Assembly (NCBI RefSeq): GCF_001542905.1
Contig: NZ_LOAJ01000001.1
Coordinates: 434,001-498,000 of the forward strand
DNA: 64,000 bases
Source: Halorubrum aethiopicum
GTDB lineage: Archaea; Halobacteriota; Halobacteria; Halobacteriales; Haloferacaceae
Direction: 5' to 3'
Program-made: the position numbers and the translations under genes
In this document: positions 44,105 to 52,587 of the stretch, piece after piece
Layout of the letters: every line of letters begins with the position of its first letter
Numbering within the stretch: position 1 is the first letter of the stretch
Notes under the pieces: model-generated
What the model was told of the DNA's origin: nothing
The model's input: the letters and a program-made list of their open reading frames with translations, nothing else
Database searches by the model: none

Positions 44105-45364
44105 TCAGTTGCTCGCGTACTGGCGTTCCCACGCGGTGATCCATCCGTCGAGCGACCCTTGGAGCTGGTCGTACGTGAACGTGACCGGCTCGGCGGGCTC
44201 CTGGGCCAGCTCGGCGTAGTCGTCGGGCAGCTCCGCGGTGTCGGTCGCGGGGAACGCCACGTTGCGCTGGGCTATCTCCCCCTGGACCGCGGGTTCGAGC
44301 ATGAAGGACATGAACTCGCGGGCGAGGTCGGGCTCGTCGGCGTCGGCGAACACCGCCATCCCCTCGGGGGTCGCGTACGCCTGGTCGTTCAGGAAGCGGA
44401 TCTGATGTTCCTCGAGGTTCGCCCCCTCCATGTCCGCGAACACCTGGTCGGTGGAGTACGACACCACCATCGGGGCCTCCCCCTCCGCGTTCCAGGCGTT
44501 GTACGCGTCCTCCCACGAGCCCAACACGCGGACGTCGTTCTCCTGGAGCTCCGCCCAGAAGTCGAGGTAGTCGTAGTCCGGGTCGCCGTCGCCGCCCTCG
44601 ACGCTCCCGTCCTCGCCGTCGCCGAACCGGGCGACCGTGTGCAACATGAACGCGCGGCCCGTCGAGGAGCCGCCCGGGTTCTGCGCGATGAGATCTCCGC
44701 GGTGTTCCTCCGCGAGCAGCCCCTCGAACGTCTCGGGAGCCTCCGTCTCGGTGCCGTCGTACACGAGGCTGACGTAGCCGGTGTCGAACGGGACCGCGCG
44801 CTCGAACGGGTCGAACCGGAGTCCGTCACGGATCGCGTCGCTTCCCTCGATCTCGCCGGCGGGGGAGAAGAGGTCGCCGTCGACCTCCTCGTCGACCCGG
44901 ACCAGGTCCTCCGCGGTGAGCCCGACGTAGAGGTCGGCGTCGATCGACGCGCCGGAGGCCGCGCGCTCGACGTAGTAGTTCACCTCGTTGTCGGGCGTCG
45001 CCCACTCCAACTCGGCGTCGACGCGCGACTCGAACTCCTCTTTGAGCCACTCGCCGGGACTCACGGAGGGCGCGTCGATGAACGCGCCGTAGGTCGCGAC
45101 CGTCAGCGTCGGCGTCTCGTCCTCGCCGTCCTCGCTGCCGTCGTCGCCGCTTCCGTCGCCGTTGCCTCCGTCGTCCCCGTTCCCGCCGTCGCTTTCCTCC
45201 CCGTTTCCGTCGGCGCTCCCCGAGCCATCGGAGCCGCCGTCGCCCGTTCGCTCCGCGCTACAGCCGGCGAGCCCCGCCACGCCCGCCGCGCCGCCGAGCG
45301 CGAGGAACCGCCGCCGCGTGTGTCTCCGGTCGATCGCGTCCGTCTCCGTCGTCTCGTCGGTCAT
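44105..45364 (-). CDS. Thiamine-type ABC substrate-binding lipoprotein
   Basis: A 419-residue protein. HTRRRFLALGGAAGVAGLAGC is a Tat signal with lipobox, followed by a 60-residue Gly/Ser/Asp/Glu linker. The mature domain is a type 2 periplasmic-binding fold with LTVATYGAFIDA, EVNYYVERAASG, FDTGYVSLVYDG and QNPGGSSTGRAFML, which match the ThiB family (thiamine or its phosphates). It is first in an importer operon with permease and ATPase. Twenty-eight extra upstream codons are open but would cross the TATA box, so the ATG at 45364 is used. Confidence 0.87.
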   Translation of the reverse strand: MTDETTETDAIDRRHTRRRFLALGGAAGVAGLAGCSAERTGDGGSDGSGSADGNGEESDGGNGDDGGNGDGSGDDGSEDGEDETPTLTVATYGAFIDAPSVSPGEWLKEEFESRVDAELEWATPDNEVNYYVERAASGASIDADLYVGLTAEDLVRVDEEVDGDLFSPAGEIEGSDAIRDGLRFDPFERAVPFDTGYVSLVYDGTETEAPETFEGLLAEEHRGDLIAQNPGGSSTGRAFMLHTVARFGDGEDGSVEGGDGDPDYDYLDFWAELQENDVRVLGSWEDAYNAWNAEGEAPMVVSYSTDQVFADMEGANLEEHQIRFLNDQAYATPEGMAVFADADEPDLAREFMSFMLEPAVQGEIAQRNVAFPATDTAELPDDYAELAQEPAEPVTFTYDQLQGSLDGWITAWERQYASN

Positions 45365-45387
45365 TACTTGGTTGTTGTACTGGGTGG

Positions 45388-45396
45388 TTACATAAG
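45388..45396 (-). promoter_or_regulatory. Promoter of the thiamine-type importer operon
   Basis: Read on the minus strand this is CTTATGTAA, centred about 28 bases before the ATG at 45364. The short distance leaves no room for a TPP riboswitch, so any thiamine control should act at the promoter. Confidence 0.5.
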
Positions 45397-45485
45397 GGAT
45401 CCGTGTCGCCGTCGGCCGCGGCGAGCGCGTCGTCGAGCACGGTCGCAACCGACCCGTTTAATCGACGCCGCGACCGTGATCCGGT

Positions 45486-46226
45486 ATGAGCGGCTTCCCC
45501 GAGTTCGAGGTGATCCCCGCGGTCGACGTCCAGGACGGCTCCGTCGTCCAGCTGGTCGGCGGCGAGCGCGGCACGGGCAAACGCTACGGCGACCCGGTCG
45601 AGGCGGCGTCGCGCTGGATCGACGAGGGGGCCGAGACCCTCCACCTCGTCGACCTCGACGGGGCGTTCGAGGGCGAGCGCGAGAACGCCGCCGCGATCGA
45701 GGCGGTCGTCGACACCGTCGACGAGGGGGTCGGGCTCCAGCTCGGCGGGGGGATCCGGACCGCCGCGGACGCCCGCGGCCTGCTGGACGCCGGCATCGAC
45801 CGCGTCATCGTGGGCACCGCCGCGGTCGAGACCCCGGAGATCGTCGCCGAGATCGACGAGACGCACCCGGGGAGCGTCGTCGTCAGTCTCGACGCGAAGG
45901 AGGGCGAGGTCGTCGTCTCCGGGTGGACGGAGGGGACCGGGCTCGACCCCGCCGAGGCCGCCGCGCGCTACGAGGAGCTCGGCGCGGGCGCGATCCTCTT
46001 CACGAACGTCGACGTGGAGGGGCGGCTGGAGGGGATCGACCGCGAGGCGGTCGAGAGCGTTGTCGAGGCGGTCGAGATCCCCGTGATCGCCTCCGGCGGC
46101 GTCGCGACCGTCGACGACGTGGTCGCGCTGAAGCGGGCCGGCGCGGCCGCCGTCGTGGTCGGCACCGCCCTCTACGAGGGTCGGTTCACGCTCCGGGAGG
46201 CGCAGGCCGCGGCCGACGAGGCCTGA
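45486..46226 (+). CDS. hisA: Phosphoribosyl-formimino-AICAR ribotide isomerase
   Basis: A 246-residue beta-alpha barrel. The N-terminal VIPAVDVQDGSVVQL carries the catalytic Asp, with LVDLDGAFEG, QLGGGIRT, VVSLDAKEG and the C-terminal IASGGVATVDDV phosphate loop. It isomerises ProFAR to PRFAR in histidine synthesis (an Amadori rearrangement). It is followed 66 bases downstream by hisB, but no further his genes are adjacent, as usual for dispersed his genes in haloarchaea. Confidence 0.95.
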   Translation: MSGFPEFEVIPAVDVQDGSVVQLVGGERGTGKRYGDPVEAASRWIDEGAETLHLVDLDGAFEGERENAAAIEAVVDTVDEGVGLQLGGGIRTAADARGLLDAGIDRVIVGTAAVETPEIVAEIDETHPGSVVVSLDAKEGEVVVSGWTEGTGLDPAEAAARYEELGAGAILFTNVDVEGRLEGIDREAVESVVEAVEIPVIASGGVATVDDVVALKRAGAAAVVVGTALYEGRFTLREAQAAADEA

Positions 46227-46292
46227 GTTCGGCGGTCGGCGGAACGGCGACCCACCCGCAACCTCCTTACGAGCCCCCGCCGACGGTCCGGT

Positions 46293-46889
46293 ATGAGCGA
46301 GCACGACCGGACCGCGGCGGTCTCCCGCGAGACGGCCGAGACGGCGATCGACCTGACCCTCGCGGTCGACGGCGACGGGGAGAGCGAGGTGGACACCGGG
46401 ATCGGCTTTTACGACCACATGCTCGAATCGTTCGCGAAACACGGCCTCTTCGATCTCACCGTCCGCTGTGACGGCGACACCCACATCGACGACCACCACA
46501 CCGTCGAGGACGTGGCGATCTGTCTCGGCGAGGCGTTCGACGAGGCGCTCGGCGACAAGCGTGGAATCCGGCGGTACGCCGACCGCCGAGTGCCCCTCGA
46601 CGAGGCGGTCGCGAGCGTCGTCGTCGACGTGGCGGGACGGCCGTACTACGACTTCTCCGGCGAGTTCTCCCAGGAGCGGGTCGGGGAGTTCACGAGCGTC
46701 ATGGCCGACCACTTCGCGCTCTCTCTGGCACAGAACGCCGGACTCACGCTCCACGCCGCGGTCGAGACGGGCGAGAACGCCCACCACGAGGTCGAGGCGC
46801 TGTTCAAGGCGCTCGCTCGCGCGCTCGACGACGCGACGCGGATCGACGGCCGCCGGAGCGACACGCCGAGCACGAAGGGAGAACTGTAG
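46293..46889 (+). CDS. hisB: Imidazoleglycerol-phosphate dehydratase
   Basis: A 198-residue Mn-dependent dehydratase. The two metal-binding motifs [11 protein letters not shown] and [11 protein letters not shown] lie in the first half, and [17 protein letters not shown] with [16 protein letters not shown] in the second half repeat the pattern. It converts imidazole glycerol phosphate to imidazole acetol phosphate in histidine synthesis. The length matches the monofunctional archaeal enzyme. It probably shares a promoter region with hisA upstream. Confidence 0.96.
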   Translation: MSEHDRTAAVSRETAETAIDLTLAVDGDGESEVDTGIGFYDHMLESFAKHGLFDLTVRCDGDTHIDDHHTVEDVAICLGEAFDEALGDKRGIRRYADRRVPLDEAVASVVVDVAGRPYYDFSGEFSQERVGEFTSVMADHFALSLAQNAGLTLHAAVETGENAHHEVEALFKALARALDDATRIDGRRSDTPSTKGEL

Positions 46890-46981
46890 CGTCTCGTCAC
46901 CCCGACCGCCTCCCGCGTTCGCGACGCGCCGGTCGCCGACGATCGGTCGCTCAAAGACGCGTTTCAGCCATCGGGGCCCTC

Positions 46982-47368
46982 ATGCTCCCGTCGACCGAAC
47001 CGACGCGTATGGGCCGACCGTCCCCGTCAGACCGCCTCCACGCACCGTCGACGACCGACGCCAGCACCCGCTGGCGGCTCGAGAGCGAGGACCTCCACGT
47101 CCGCAACCACGACCGCCGGACCGAACACGACGTTCGGATCGCGATCCGCCGCGACGACGAGGTGTGTCACCGCGCGGAGTACCACCTGCTCTCCGACCAG
47201 TCGGGGAGTTCGGTGAACCTGCTCGCGGCCGGCGAGTACGCCGTCACGGCCGCCGTCGACGACGGGGAGCCGAGGACCGCCACGGTTCGCGTCTCCGACG
47301 ACCCGAACGAGACGATCGTCGTCGAGATCATCAACGGCGCGGTACGCATCTCCGAAGGCGTCAACTGA
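46982..47368 (+). CDS. Conserved small haloarchaeal protein, beta-rich
   Basis: A protein of up to 128 residues. After a basic, low-complexity head, the C-terminal 95 residues look like a single beta-sandwich (RWRLESEDLHVRNHDRRTEH, VRIAIRRDDEVCHRAEYHL, YAVTAAVDDGEPRTATVRV). There is no signal peptide. The start is uncertain: ATG codons at 46982 and 47009 are both possible. I do not recognise a functional family; the pattern resembles a cytosolic Ig-like or Greek-key module of unknown partner. Confidence 0.65.
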   Translation: MLPSTEPTRMGRPSPSDRLHAPSTTDASTRWRLESEDLHVRNHDRRTEHDVRIAIRRDDEVCHRAEYHLLSDQSGSSVNLLAAGEYAVTAAVDDGEPRTATVRVSDDPNETIVVEIINGAVRISEGVN

Positions 47369-47458
47369 GCCGCGTTCCGGTCGCTGTCGCGGCTTCGACG
47401 CCGCCGAGTCGAACCCGCCCGATCCGTTTTAGGCGTGCGAGCCGTTCGCACGAACGAG

Positions 47459-48349
47459 ATGAAGCTCCGCTGTGAGGGGTGTGCCGGCTGCTGTGTCGAC
47501 TGGCGGCCGCTCGCGCCCGAGGCCGCCGGCTCCGACCGCGCGGGTCGCCGCCCGCCGCTCGACGACGTCTACGACCTCGCGCCGCTCACCCGCGACGAAG
47601 TGGTCGAATTCCTCGACCGCGGGCTCGGCGACGTGATGACGCCCCGCCTCTTCGAACCCGCGGAGGGCGACGACCGCGTCCGGATCGACGGGATCGACCT
47701 CGCCACGGTCGACGGCAGTCCGGCGTTCGTGATCGGGCTGCGGAAGCCGCCGAAGCCGGTCGCGCCGATCGGGACCGACGAGCCGAGATGGCTCGATTCC
47801 TGCGTCTTCCTCGACCCGCTCACCCTCCAGTGCCGGATCCACGACGACGACGCGTACCCCCGGACCTGTTCGGCGTACCCCGGTCACAACCTCGCGCTCG
47901 ACGCCGAGACCGAGTGCGAGCGCGTCGAGGCGGCCGGCGGCGGCGAGCGCCTCCTCGACGACGACCCGCCGGTGGACCTCCCCGCGCCGGCGTTCGGCCC
48001 ACAGGCGCTGGGCTCGACCGTCTTCGCGTACCCCGACCCGGACGACCTCGCGGGCGCGGTCGCGCGGATCCGCGACGGCGGGACGACCGCCGCCGACCGG
48101 GCCCGGTTCGTCGGGGCCGCCGCCGGCTCCCGACCGGGATCGCTCTCCGTCGACCGCGACCGCATGGCCGAGGCGCGGGATCGGGCCAGGGAGGCCGACT
48201 CCTGGGCGGGGCGGGCGATTCGCGAGTGGTCGGGGCGAGCCGGAGACGACGGCGTCGTCGCCGACCTCGACGCGGACGACCGCGAAGCGCTGGTCCGCGA
48301 CCTGGAGGACGACGCCGGTGCGCCGGCGACGCCGGGGTGGGAGACGTAG
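47459..48349 (+). CDS. YkgJ-family cysteine-cluster protein
   Basis: A 296-residue protein starting MKLRCEGCAGCCVDWRPL. The CxxCxxCC cluster and later CVFLDPLTLQCRIHDD and PRTCSAYPGH are the YkgJ/Fe-S cluster signature, usually binding a metal or 4Fe-4S centre. The second half (after residue 160) is a helical extension rich in Asp/Ala. GTTTTAG at 47426 lies at about -28 of this ATG, supporting it over an upstream in-frame start. Function is unknown; relatives are proposed to bind zinc or iron-sulfur. Confidence 0.83.
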   Translation: MKLRCEGCAGCCVDWRPLAPEAAGSDRAGRRPPLDDVYDLAPLTRDEVVEFLDRGLGDVMTPRLFEPAEGDDRVRIDGIDLATVDGSPAFVIGLRKPPKPVAPIGTDEPRWLDSCVFLDPLTLQCRIHDDDAYPRTCSAYPGHNLALDAETECERVEAAGGGERLLDDDPPVDLPAPAFGPQALGSTVFAYPDPDDLAGAVARIRDGGTTAADRARFVGAAAGSRPGSLSVDRDRMAEARDRAREADSWAGRAIREWSGRAGDDGVVADLDADDREALVRDLEDDAGAPATPGWET

Positions 48350-48409
48350 GCTTCGGCGGTCGATCCGGCCTCCGCCGGCTTTTGAAGGCCTCCCATCGAA
48401 CGGCGACGC

Positions 48410-48847
48410 ATGAAGCGGAGGGATGCCGTTCGGCTCGCCGGAACGGCGGCCGCGACCGGACTCGCGGGCTGTACGACCCCGTTCGGGTCGTCTCCGGATC
48501 TGAGCCTGATCGTCGAGAACTACCGGAGCGAGCCCGTCGAGCTGCTGATCGAGATCGTGCGCTCGGACGCCACGGATCGGAGCGAGGGGCTCCTCCACCG
48601 GGAGACCGCCGAGATCCCGGCGGACGCGGTCGGGGACGACCGGTGGCGTTCGGACGGGGTCGCGCCGGCACGGCCGTGTCGGATCGAGGTCGGCGTCGGG
48701 ATCGAGGAGGCGACGTACCACTACCACTACGTGCCGGACTGTACGGGCACGGAGGCGGCCTACGAGCCCCGCGTCACCCTCGTGCTCGACGCCGATCCGG
48801 GCGTCGCGTTCGGGCAGAGCACGTGTCCCGACGGGGGGATCCCGTAG
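48410..48847 (+). CDS. Small Tat lipoprotein of unknown function
   Basis: A 145-residue protein starting MKRRDAVRLAGTAAATGLAG followed by Cys, a twin-arginine signal with lipobox, so an external lipoprotein. The mature part has a beta-rich pattern (LSLIVENYRSEPVELLIEIV) and two cysteines (VPDCTGTE and STCPDGG) that could form a disulfide outside the cell. A TATA-like CTTTTGA lies about 28 bases before the ATG. It converges with the blh gene 31 bases away. Confidence 0.75.
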   Translation: MKRRDAVRLAGTAAATGLAGCTTPFGSSPDLSLIVENYRSEPVELLIEIVRSDATDRSEGLLHRETAEIPADAVGDDRWRSDGVAPARPCRIEVGVGIEEATYHYHYVPDCTGTEAAYEPRVTLVLDADPGVAFGQSTCPDGGIP

Positions 48848-48878
48848 CCGGGAGGGGACCGAACGGGACGGGACCGGT

Positions 48879-50000
48879 TCACGACCCCGGCCGCCACACC
48901 CCCTCCCGCGCGTCGAGCCACGCGACGACGACGACGTGGGGGAGCGTCAGCGCCGCGATGGCGACGAGCGAGACCGCGAGGACGTCGCCGGCCCCGGCGA
49001 CGCCCGAGGGGACCGCGAGTCCCACGCCGCCGACCACCAGAAATCCGCCGAGCGTGAGCGGCGCGGCGTCGCGAGCGAACCCGAAGAGCGCGCGCCGGAC
49101 GCCCCTCGCGTCGTCCGCGAGAGCCGAGACGGCGTCCGGGTCGATCAACAGCAGCCGCCCGACGTGGCGCAGCGAGTGCCAGGCGGCGAAGTAGACGCCG
49201 ATCGCGAAGACCGGGGCGGCGAGCAGGAACCACGCCCACAGGACCGCCGTCTCGCCGGCGTCCCGGAACCAGCCCTGCCGCCGCGCGCCGGCCCGTACGC
49301 GGCGGTAGCCGAGCCCCAGCGACAGCAACGTCGCGCCCACCATGACCGCGCCGACCGTGAGCCGCGTCGGCGGCGCGAAGAGCGGGTCGACGGCGGCGGA
49401 CGCGGCGGTCGAGTCGGCGACGAACAGTCCGACGACCCACTCGGCGACTAGCCGGTACTCCCCGGGATGACTCACCAACGGAACCGCCATCGGGAGCCCG
49501 CCGCGGACGACGAGCGTCAGCGCCCGTTCGGCCGAGGTCGGGAGGTGGTCGACGCCGGCGACCGCGAGCGCGGCCACGTCGCCCTGTCCCCAGTGGAGCC
49601 ACGTGAGCCCGACGAACCCGACGAACGCGGCGACGGGCGCGAGAAAGAACGCGACGACGACCGCGCCGCCGAGGACCGCGTAGACGACCGAGACGGCCGC
49701 CACCGACCGCCGGAGCGACACGCCGCCCGCCGCTCCTTCCCCGACGGCCGCCCGCAGCGGCACGAGGTGGTCGACCGCGCCGTGGGCCATCCCGACGACA
49801 AGCGTGCCGAGCGCGAAGGCGGCGACGCCGACCTCGACCGGAAACAGGGGGGTGACGGCCCCGAGCGGGAGCAGCACCGCCAGCGCGACCGCTGGGTATC
49901 GCGCGAACCAGCGGTCGACGAGGGATCGAGCGGTGCGGCCGTCGCTTCGGGAGTCGGTTGGGGCGTCGGCCACGGAGTCGGTCGTGTCGAGACCGGTCAT
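48879..50000 (-). CDS. blh: Beta-carotene 15,15'-dioxygenase, Brp/Blh family
   Basis: A 373-residue integral membrane protein with about nine helices. Iron-ligand histidines are in MAHGAVDHL (His73, His78), WLHWGQGD (His136) and FAAWHSLRH. The family cleaves beta-carotene to two retinals. The ATG overlaps the lycopene cyclase stop by four bases, so both enzymes are made together: cyclase forms beta-carotene, Blh cleaves it to retinal for rhodopsins encoded elsewhere. The N-terminal 30 residues are acidic and cytosolic. Confidence 0.93.
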   Translation of the reverse strand: MTGLDTTDSVADAPTDSRSDGRTARSLVDRWFARYPAVALAVLLPLGAVTPLFPVEVGVAAFALGTLVVGMAHGAVDHLVPLRAAVGEGAAGGVSLRRSVAAVSVVYAVLGGAVVVAFFLAPVAAFVGFVGLTWLHWGQGDVAALAVAGVDHLPTSAERALTLVVRGGLPMAVPLVSHPGEYRLVAEWVVGLFVADSTAASAAVDPLFAPPTRLTVGAVMVGATLLSLGLGYRRVRAGARRQGWFRDAGETAVLWAWFLLAAPVFAIGVYFAAWHSLRHVGRLLLIDPDAVSALADDARGVRRALFGFARDAAPLTLGGFLVVGGVGLAVPSGVAGAGDVLAVSLVAIAALTLPHVVVVAWLDAREGVWRPGS

Positions 50001-50905
50001 CGACCGGAGTCGAGATCGGCGGGATCGACGCCCGTATCGGTCGGTTCAAGCGGTTCGAGCGGGTCGAGCGGTTCGGCGGGTTCGAGCGGGTCGATCGATT
50101 CGGTCGGTTCGAGCGGGTCGATCGCTCCAAGGGTGCGATCGATCGCGTCGCCGTGGCGCTCTCGCGCGGCCGCGATCCGGCGGTCGTTCCGGTCGAGCAC
50201 CCACTCGAACAGGACGAGCCCGTTCGCGGCCATCAGCCCGGCGGCGACGAAGAAGCACGCCTCCTCGATCGGGAGCCCGAGGACGGCCACGCCGGTGGTG
50301 AACTCCGGGGCGATCCGCCACGTTCCCAATCCGATCGCGACCCGGTCGGCGACCCAGAGGTACGCCGCCGGGAGGAACGTCGCCGCGAGCCACGGCCGGG
50401 GCGCGCGGGCGAGGCGGCCGCCGCCGACCGCCCACTGGAGCGCGATCACGGGCCCGACCCACGCGAGGAGCCCGCCGAGATAGAGGAACGACGCGTCGAG
50501 CGAGACGAGCCACAGGCCGACGACGAGCGCGGCGACCCCGACGAGGACGCCCGCGACCCGCGGACGACGGTCGAGGTCGCCCTCGCGATAGGTCGGATCG
50601 AAGCCGATCCGGTGGAGCGCGAACGCGACGAGAAGCGTCTGGATCGTAAAGAAGAGGTACTCCCCGAGCGGGATCGACAGCGCCCGGACGAGCACCGCGC
50701 CGTCGGCGTACGACCACGCCCCGCGGCGGATCATGTAGGCGATCCACGGCGTCGTGTACGCGTACGCGATGCCGACGAGCACCGCGATCCCCGCTGCCGC
50801 ACGGCGGCGACTCCCCGAGTACCGCGGCGCGAGCGCCCACAGCGCCGCGAGCGCGGGGAGACTGAAGACGAGGTGGAACTGCAGATACGTCGGCGTGGGG
50901 ATCAC
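49997..50905 (-). CDS. crtY: Lycopene beta-cyclase (heterodimer-type domains fused)
   Basis: A 302-residue membrane protein of the archaeal CrtY type, two homologous halves of three to four helices. The two PxE-like motifs are IPLGEYLFF and LPIEEACFF. It cyclises lycopene to beta-carotene. After residue 250 a disordered tail repeats DPLEP units (DPLEPTESIDPLEPAEPLDP), encoded by repeated GGTTCGAGCGGGTC blocks. The GTG at 50905 begins the protein within the TYLQFHLVF first helix. It leads an operon with blh, which overlaps by ATGA. Confidence 0.92.
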   Translation of the reverse strand: MIPTPTYLQFHLVFSLPALAALWALAPRYSGSRRRAAAGIAVLVGIAYAYTTPWIAYMIRRGAWSYADGAVLVRALSIPLGEYLFFTIQTLLVAFALHRIGFDPTYREGDLDRRPRVAGVLVGVAALVVGLWLVSLDASFLYLGGLLAWVGPVIALQWAVGGGRLARAPRPWLAATFLPAAYLWVADRVAIGLGTWRIAPEFTTGVAVLGLPIEEACFFVAAGLMAANGLVLFEWVLDRNDRRIAAARERHGDAIDRTLGAIDPLEPTESIDPLEPAEPLDPLEPLEPTDTGVDPADLDSGR

Positions 50906-50989
50906 GGGACCACCCGACCGGAAACGAGCATGGAGGATCCTCCGGGGCGATCCTAATCAAGCATGGGTCCCGATTATCGAAACGACGAG

Positions 50990-51023
50990 ACTCACTCCGA
51001 TTCCGGCACTCACTCCGATTCCG
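50990..51023 (+). repeat. 16-bp direct repeat spanning the serB stop codon
   Basis: ACTCACTCCGATTCCG occurs at 50990-51005 and again at 51008-51023, period 18. The second copy contains the serB stop and its last codons (LSESE), so the gene's 3' end has been tandemly duplicated into the downstream gap. Confidence 0.8.
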
Positions 51024-51657
51024 ACAACACGCCGTGTCCCTCCAGTACCTTCCCGAGCCGGTACATCGAGGCGACCACCGCGTCACACGCCGGCCTGACC
51101 GCCGGCTTCGGAACGAACCCGACCGAGAGCCCCGCGACCTCGAGCATCGGGAGGTCGTTCGCGCCGTCGCCGACCGCGACCGTGGACGCCATCGGAACGC
51201 CGAGATCCGCGGCCAGATCCTCCAGCGCGTCGTCCTTCGTCCCCTCGATGAGGGGGCCCTCGGCCTCGCCGGTGAGTTTCCCGTCCGCCATCGGCAGCCG
51301 GTTGGCGAGTATCGTGTCCACCTCGACGCCCTCGCGCTCGAGCGCGCGCTCGACGCCGCGCTCGAAGCCGCCGGTGAGCACCGCGACGTGGTGGCCGTCG
51401 GCCCGCAGGCGGGCGATCAGCCGCGCCGCGCCCGGCCGGATCCGGACCGCGTCGAACGCCTCGCTCGCGGCGGCCTCGTCGAGCCCGCCGAGCAGCTCCG
51501 CCCGGCTGTAGAGGCTCTCCGCGTAGCTGATCTCGTCGTTCATCGCCCGCTCCGTGATCTCGGCGACCTCGTCGGCGACGCCCGCCCGTTCGGCGAGCAG
51601 CACCGTCATCTCTGAGTCGGAGAGCGTGCCGTCGAAGTCGAACGCGACCAGGCTCAT
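51010..51657 (-). CDS. serB: Phosphoserine phosphatase
   Basis: A 215-residue HAD-superfamily phosphatase. The nucleophile motif is VAFDFDGTLSDSE (Asp6), with the Ser/Thr motif LTGGFERG, the Lys region and GDGANDLPML for Mg2+. The cap domain between has a helical bundle (ISYAESLYSRAELLGGL). It dephosphorylates phosphoserine in serine synthesis. A much longer reading frame extends upstream but is unsupported; the ATG at 51657 starts directly at the first strand. The 3' end is duplicated at 50990-51023. Confidence 0.93.
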   Translation of the reverse strand: MSLVAFDFDGTLSDSEMTVLLAERAGVADEVAEITERAMNDEISYAESLYSRAELLGGLDEAAASEAFDAVRIRPGAARLIARLRADGHHVAVLTGGFERGVERALEREGVEVDTILANRLPMADGKLTGEAEGPLIEGTKDDALEDLAADLGVPMASTVAVGDGANDLPMLEVAGLSVGFVPKPAVRPACDAVVASMYRLGKVLEGHGVLSESE

Positions 51658-51772
51658 GTCCACCGTTGGTCCGGCAGGGGTCTTTAAGCGCCTGATCGGC
51701 GGCCGAAGCGGAATCCGATCGACGCCGCTCGCCTCCGGTGGGCTTTTGGCCGGCCCGGACGTTCCCGTCCAC

Positions 51773-51961
51773 ATGACCCGCGCCGAGATCGACGTCGACG
51801 ACCTCCTGAAGATCGTTCTCGGACTCGCCGTCGTGTGGCTTCTCCTGGAGATCCTCGGAACGGTGCTGGACCTGACGTTCGCGCTGCTCGACGCCCTCCC
51901 GACGCTGATCGTCGTCGTCATCGTCGTCCTGATCGCCTTACGGCTCGCCGACCGCATCTGA
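51773..51961 (+). CDS. 62-residue two-helix membrane protein
   Basis: A short protein with an acidic head (MTRAEIDVDDLLKI) and two hydrophobic helices (VLGLAVVWLLLEILGTVL and LIVVVIVVLIALRL) ending LADRI. Its ATG lies 28 bases after a TATA-like GCTTTTGG, and codon usage matches real genes. Similar DUF-only proteins are widespread in Halobacteria. It is followed 13 bases later by the 2'-5' RNA ligase-like gene, with which it may be cotranscribed. Confidence 0.75.
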   Translation: MTRAEIDVDDLLKIVLGLAVVWLLLEILGTVLDLTFALLDALPTLIVVVIVVLIALRLADRI

Positions 51962-51974
51962 CCGGTCCGAGCCA

Positions 51975-52520
51975 GTGTTCAGCCTCAACGTCCCGCTCCC
52001 GCCCGCAGTGGGGCGTCTCGCCGACGATCTCCAGCCGAAACTGTCGGGGTTCGATCGGGTCCGCAACCGGCACACCCTGGTGTGTAAGCGGTTCGGCGTC
52101 GACGACGTGTCGGTGGGGATCGACGGTGACGATCCCCCGCCGCGGCCGGCGGCGCTCGAGACCCTCCGCGACCGGCTCCGACGACCCCTCGCCGGAACGC
52201 CCCCGTTCGCGGTCGAGGTGGGCGGGATCGACGCGTTCGATTCGCCCGCGGCCGGGTCCGGCCCGGTCGTCTACCTCGCCGTCGAGAGCGAGGCGCTCGT
52301 CCGGCTCCATCGACGGCTGTGTGCGGTCTTCGGCGCGGTCGACGGGATCGAGGGCGACGCGTACGTCTCGCACGTCACGCTCGCGCGGGGCGGAGGGGTG
52401 GCCGACGTGAAACGAATGGTCGACGCCGTCGGCGAGTTCGACCCGATCCGGTGGCGGGTCCACGCGCTCGACCTCTACGACCCCGAGTTCCGCGAGGTCG
52501 CCGCGACGATCGAGTTGTAG
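51975..52520 (+). CDS. 2'-5' RNA ligase / cyclic phosphodiesterase-like (2H) protein
   Basis: A 181-residue 2H-superfamily protein from a GTG, with the two HxTx motifs NRHTLVCK (His33) and SHVTLARG (His133), which carry the catalytic histidines. The family ligates or hydrolyses 2'-5' linked tRNA half molecules or cyclic phosphates; the physiological role in archaea is unsettled. A repeat element (copy B) fills the following gap up to the convergent P450 gene. Confidence 0.88.
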   Translation: MFSLNVPLPPAVGRLADDLQPKLSGFDRVRNRHTLVCKRFGVDDVSVGIDGDDPPPRPAALETLRDRLRRPLAGTPPFAVEVGGIDAFDSPAAGSGPVVYLAVESEALVRLHRRLCAVFGAVDGIEGDAYVSHVTLARGGGVADVKRMVDAVGEFDPIRWRVHALDLYDPEFREVAATIEL

Positions 52521-52587
52521 GGAGTGAGATGGAGCGGAAGGAGAGGTCGTTGAGAAATGTTATCTACTCGGCAAGTATCATTTCCGG

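Noticed and set aside
45365-45485. TPP riboswitch before the thiamine-type importer
   Set aside because: Only about 30 bases separate the TATA box from the start codon, and no CUGAGA-type core is present.
49997-50131. Frameshift in the repetitive 3' end of the lycopene cyclase gene
   Set aside because: The repeated blocks keep the frame and the stop overlaps the blh start in the expected ATGA arrangement.
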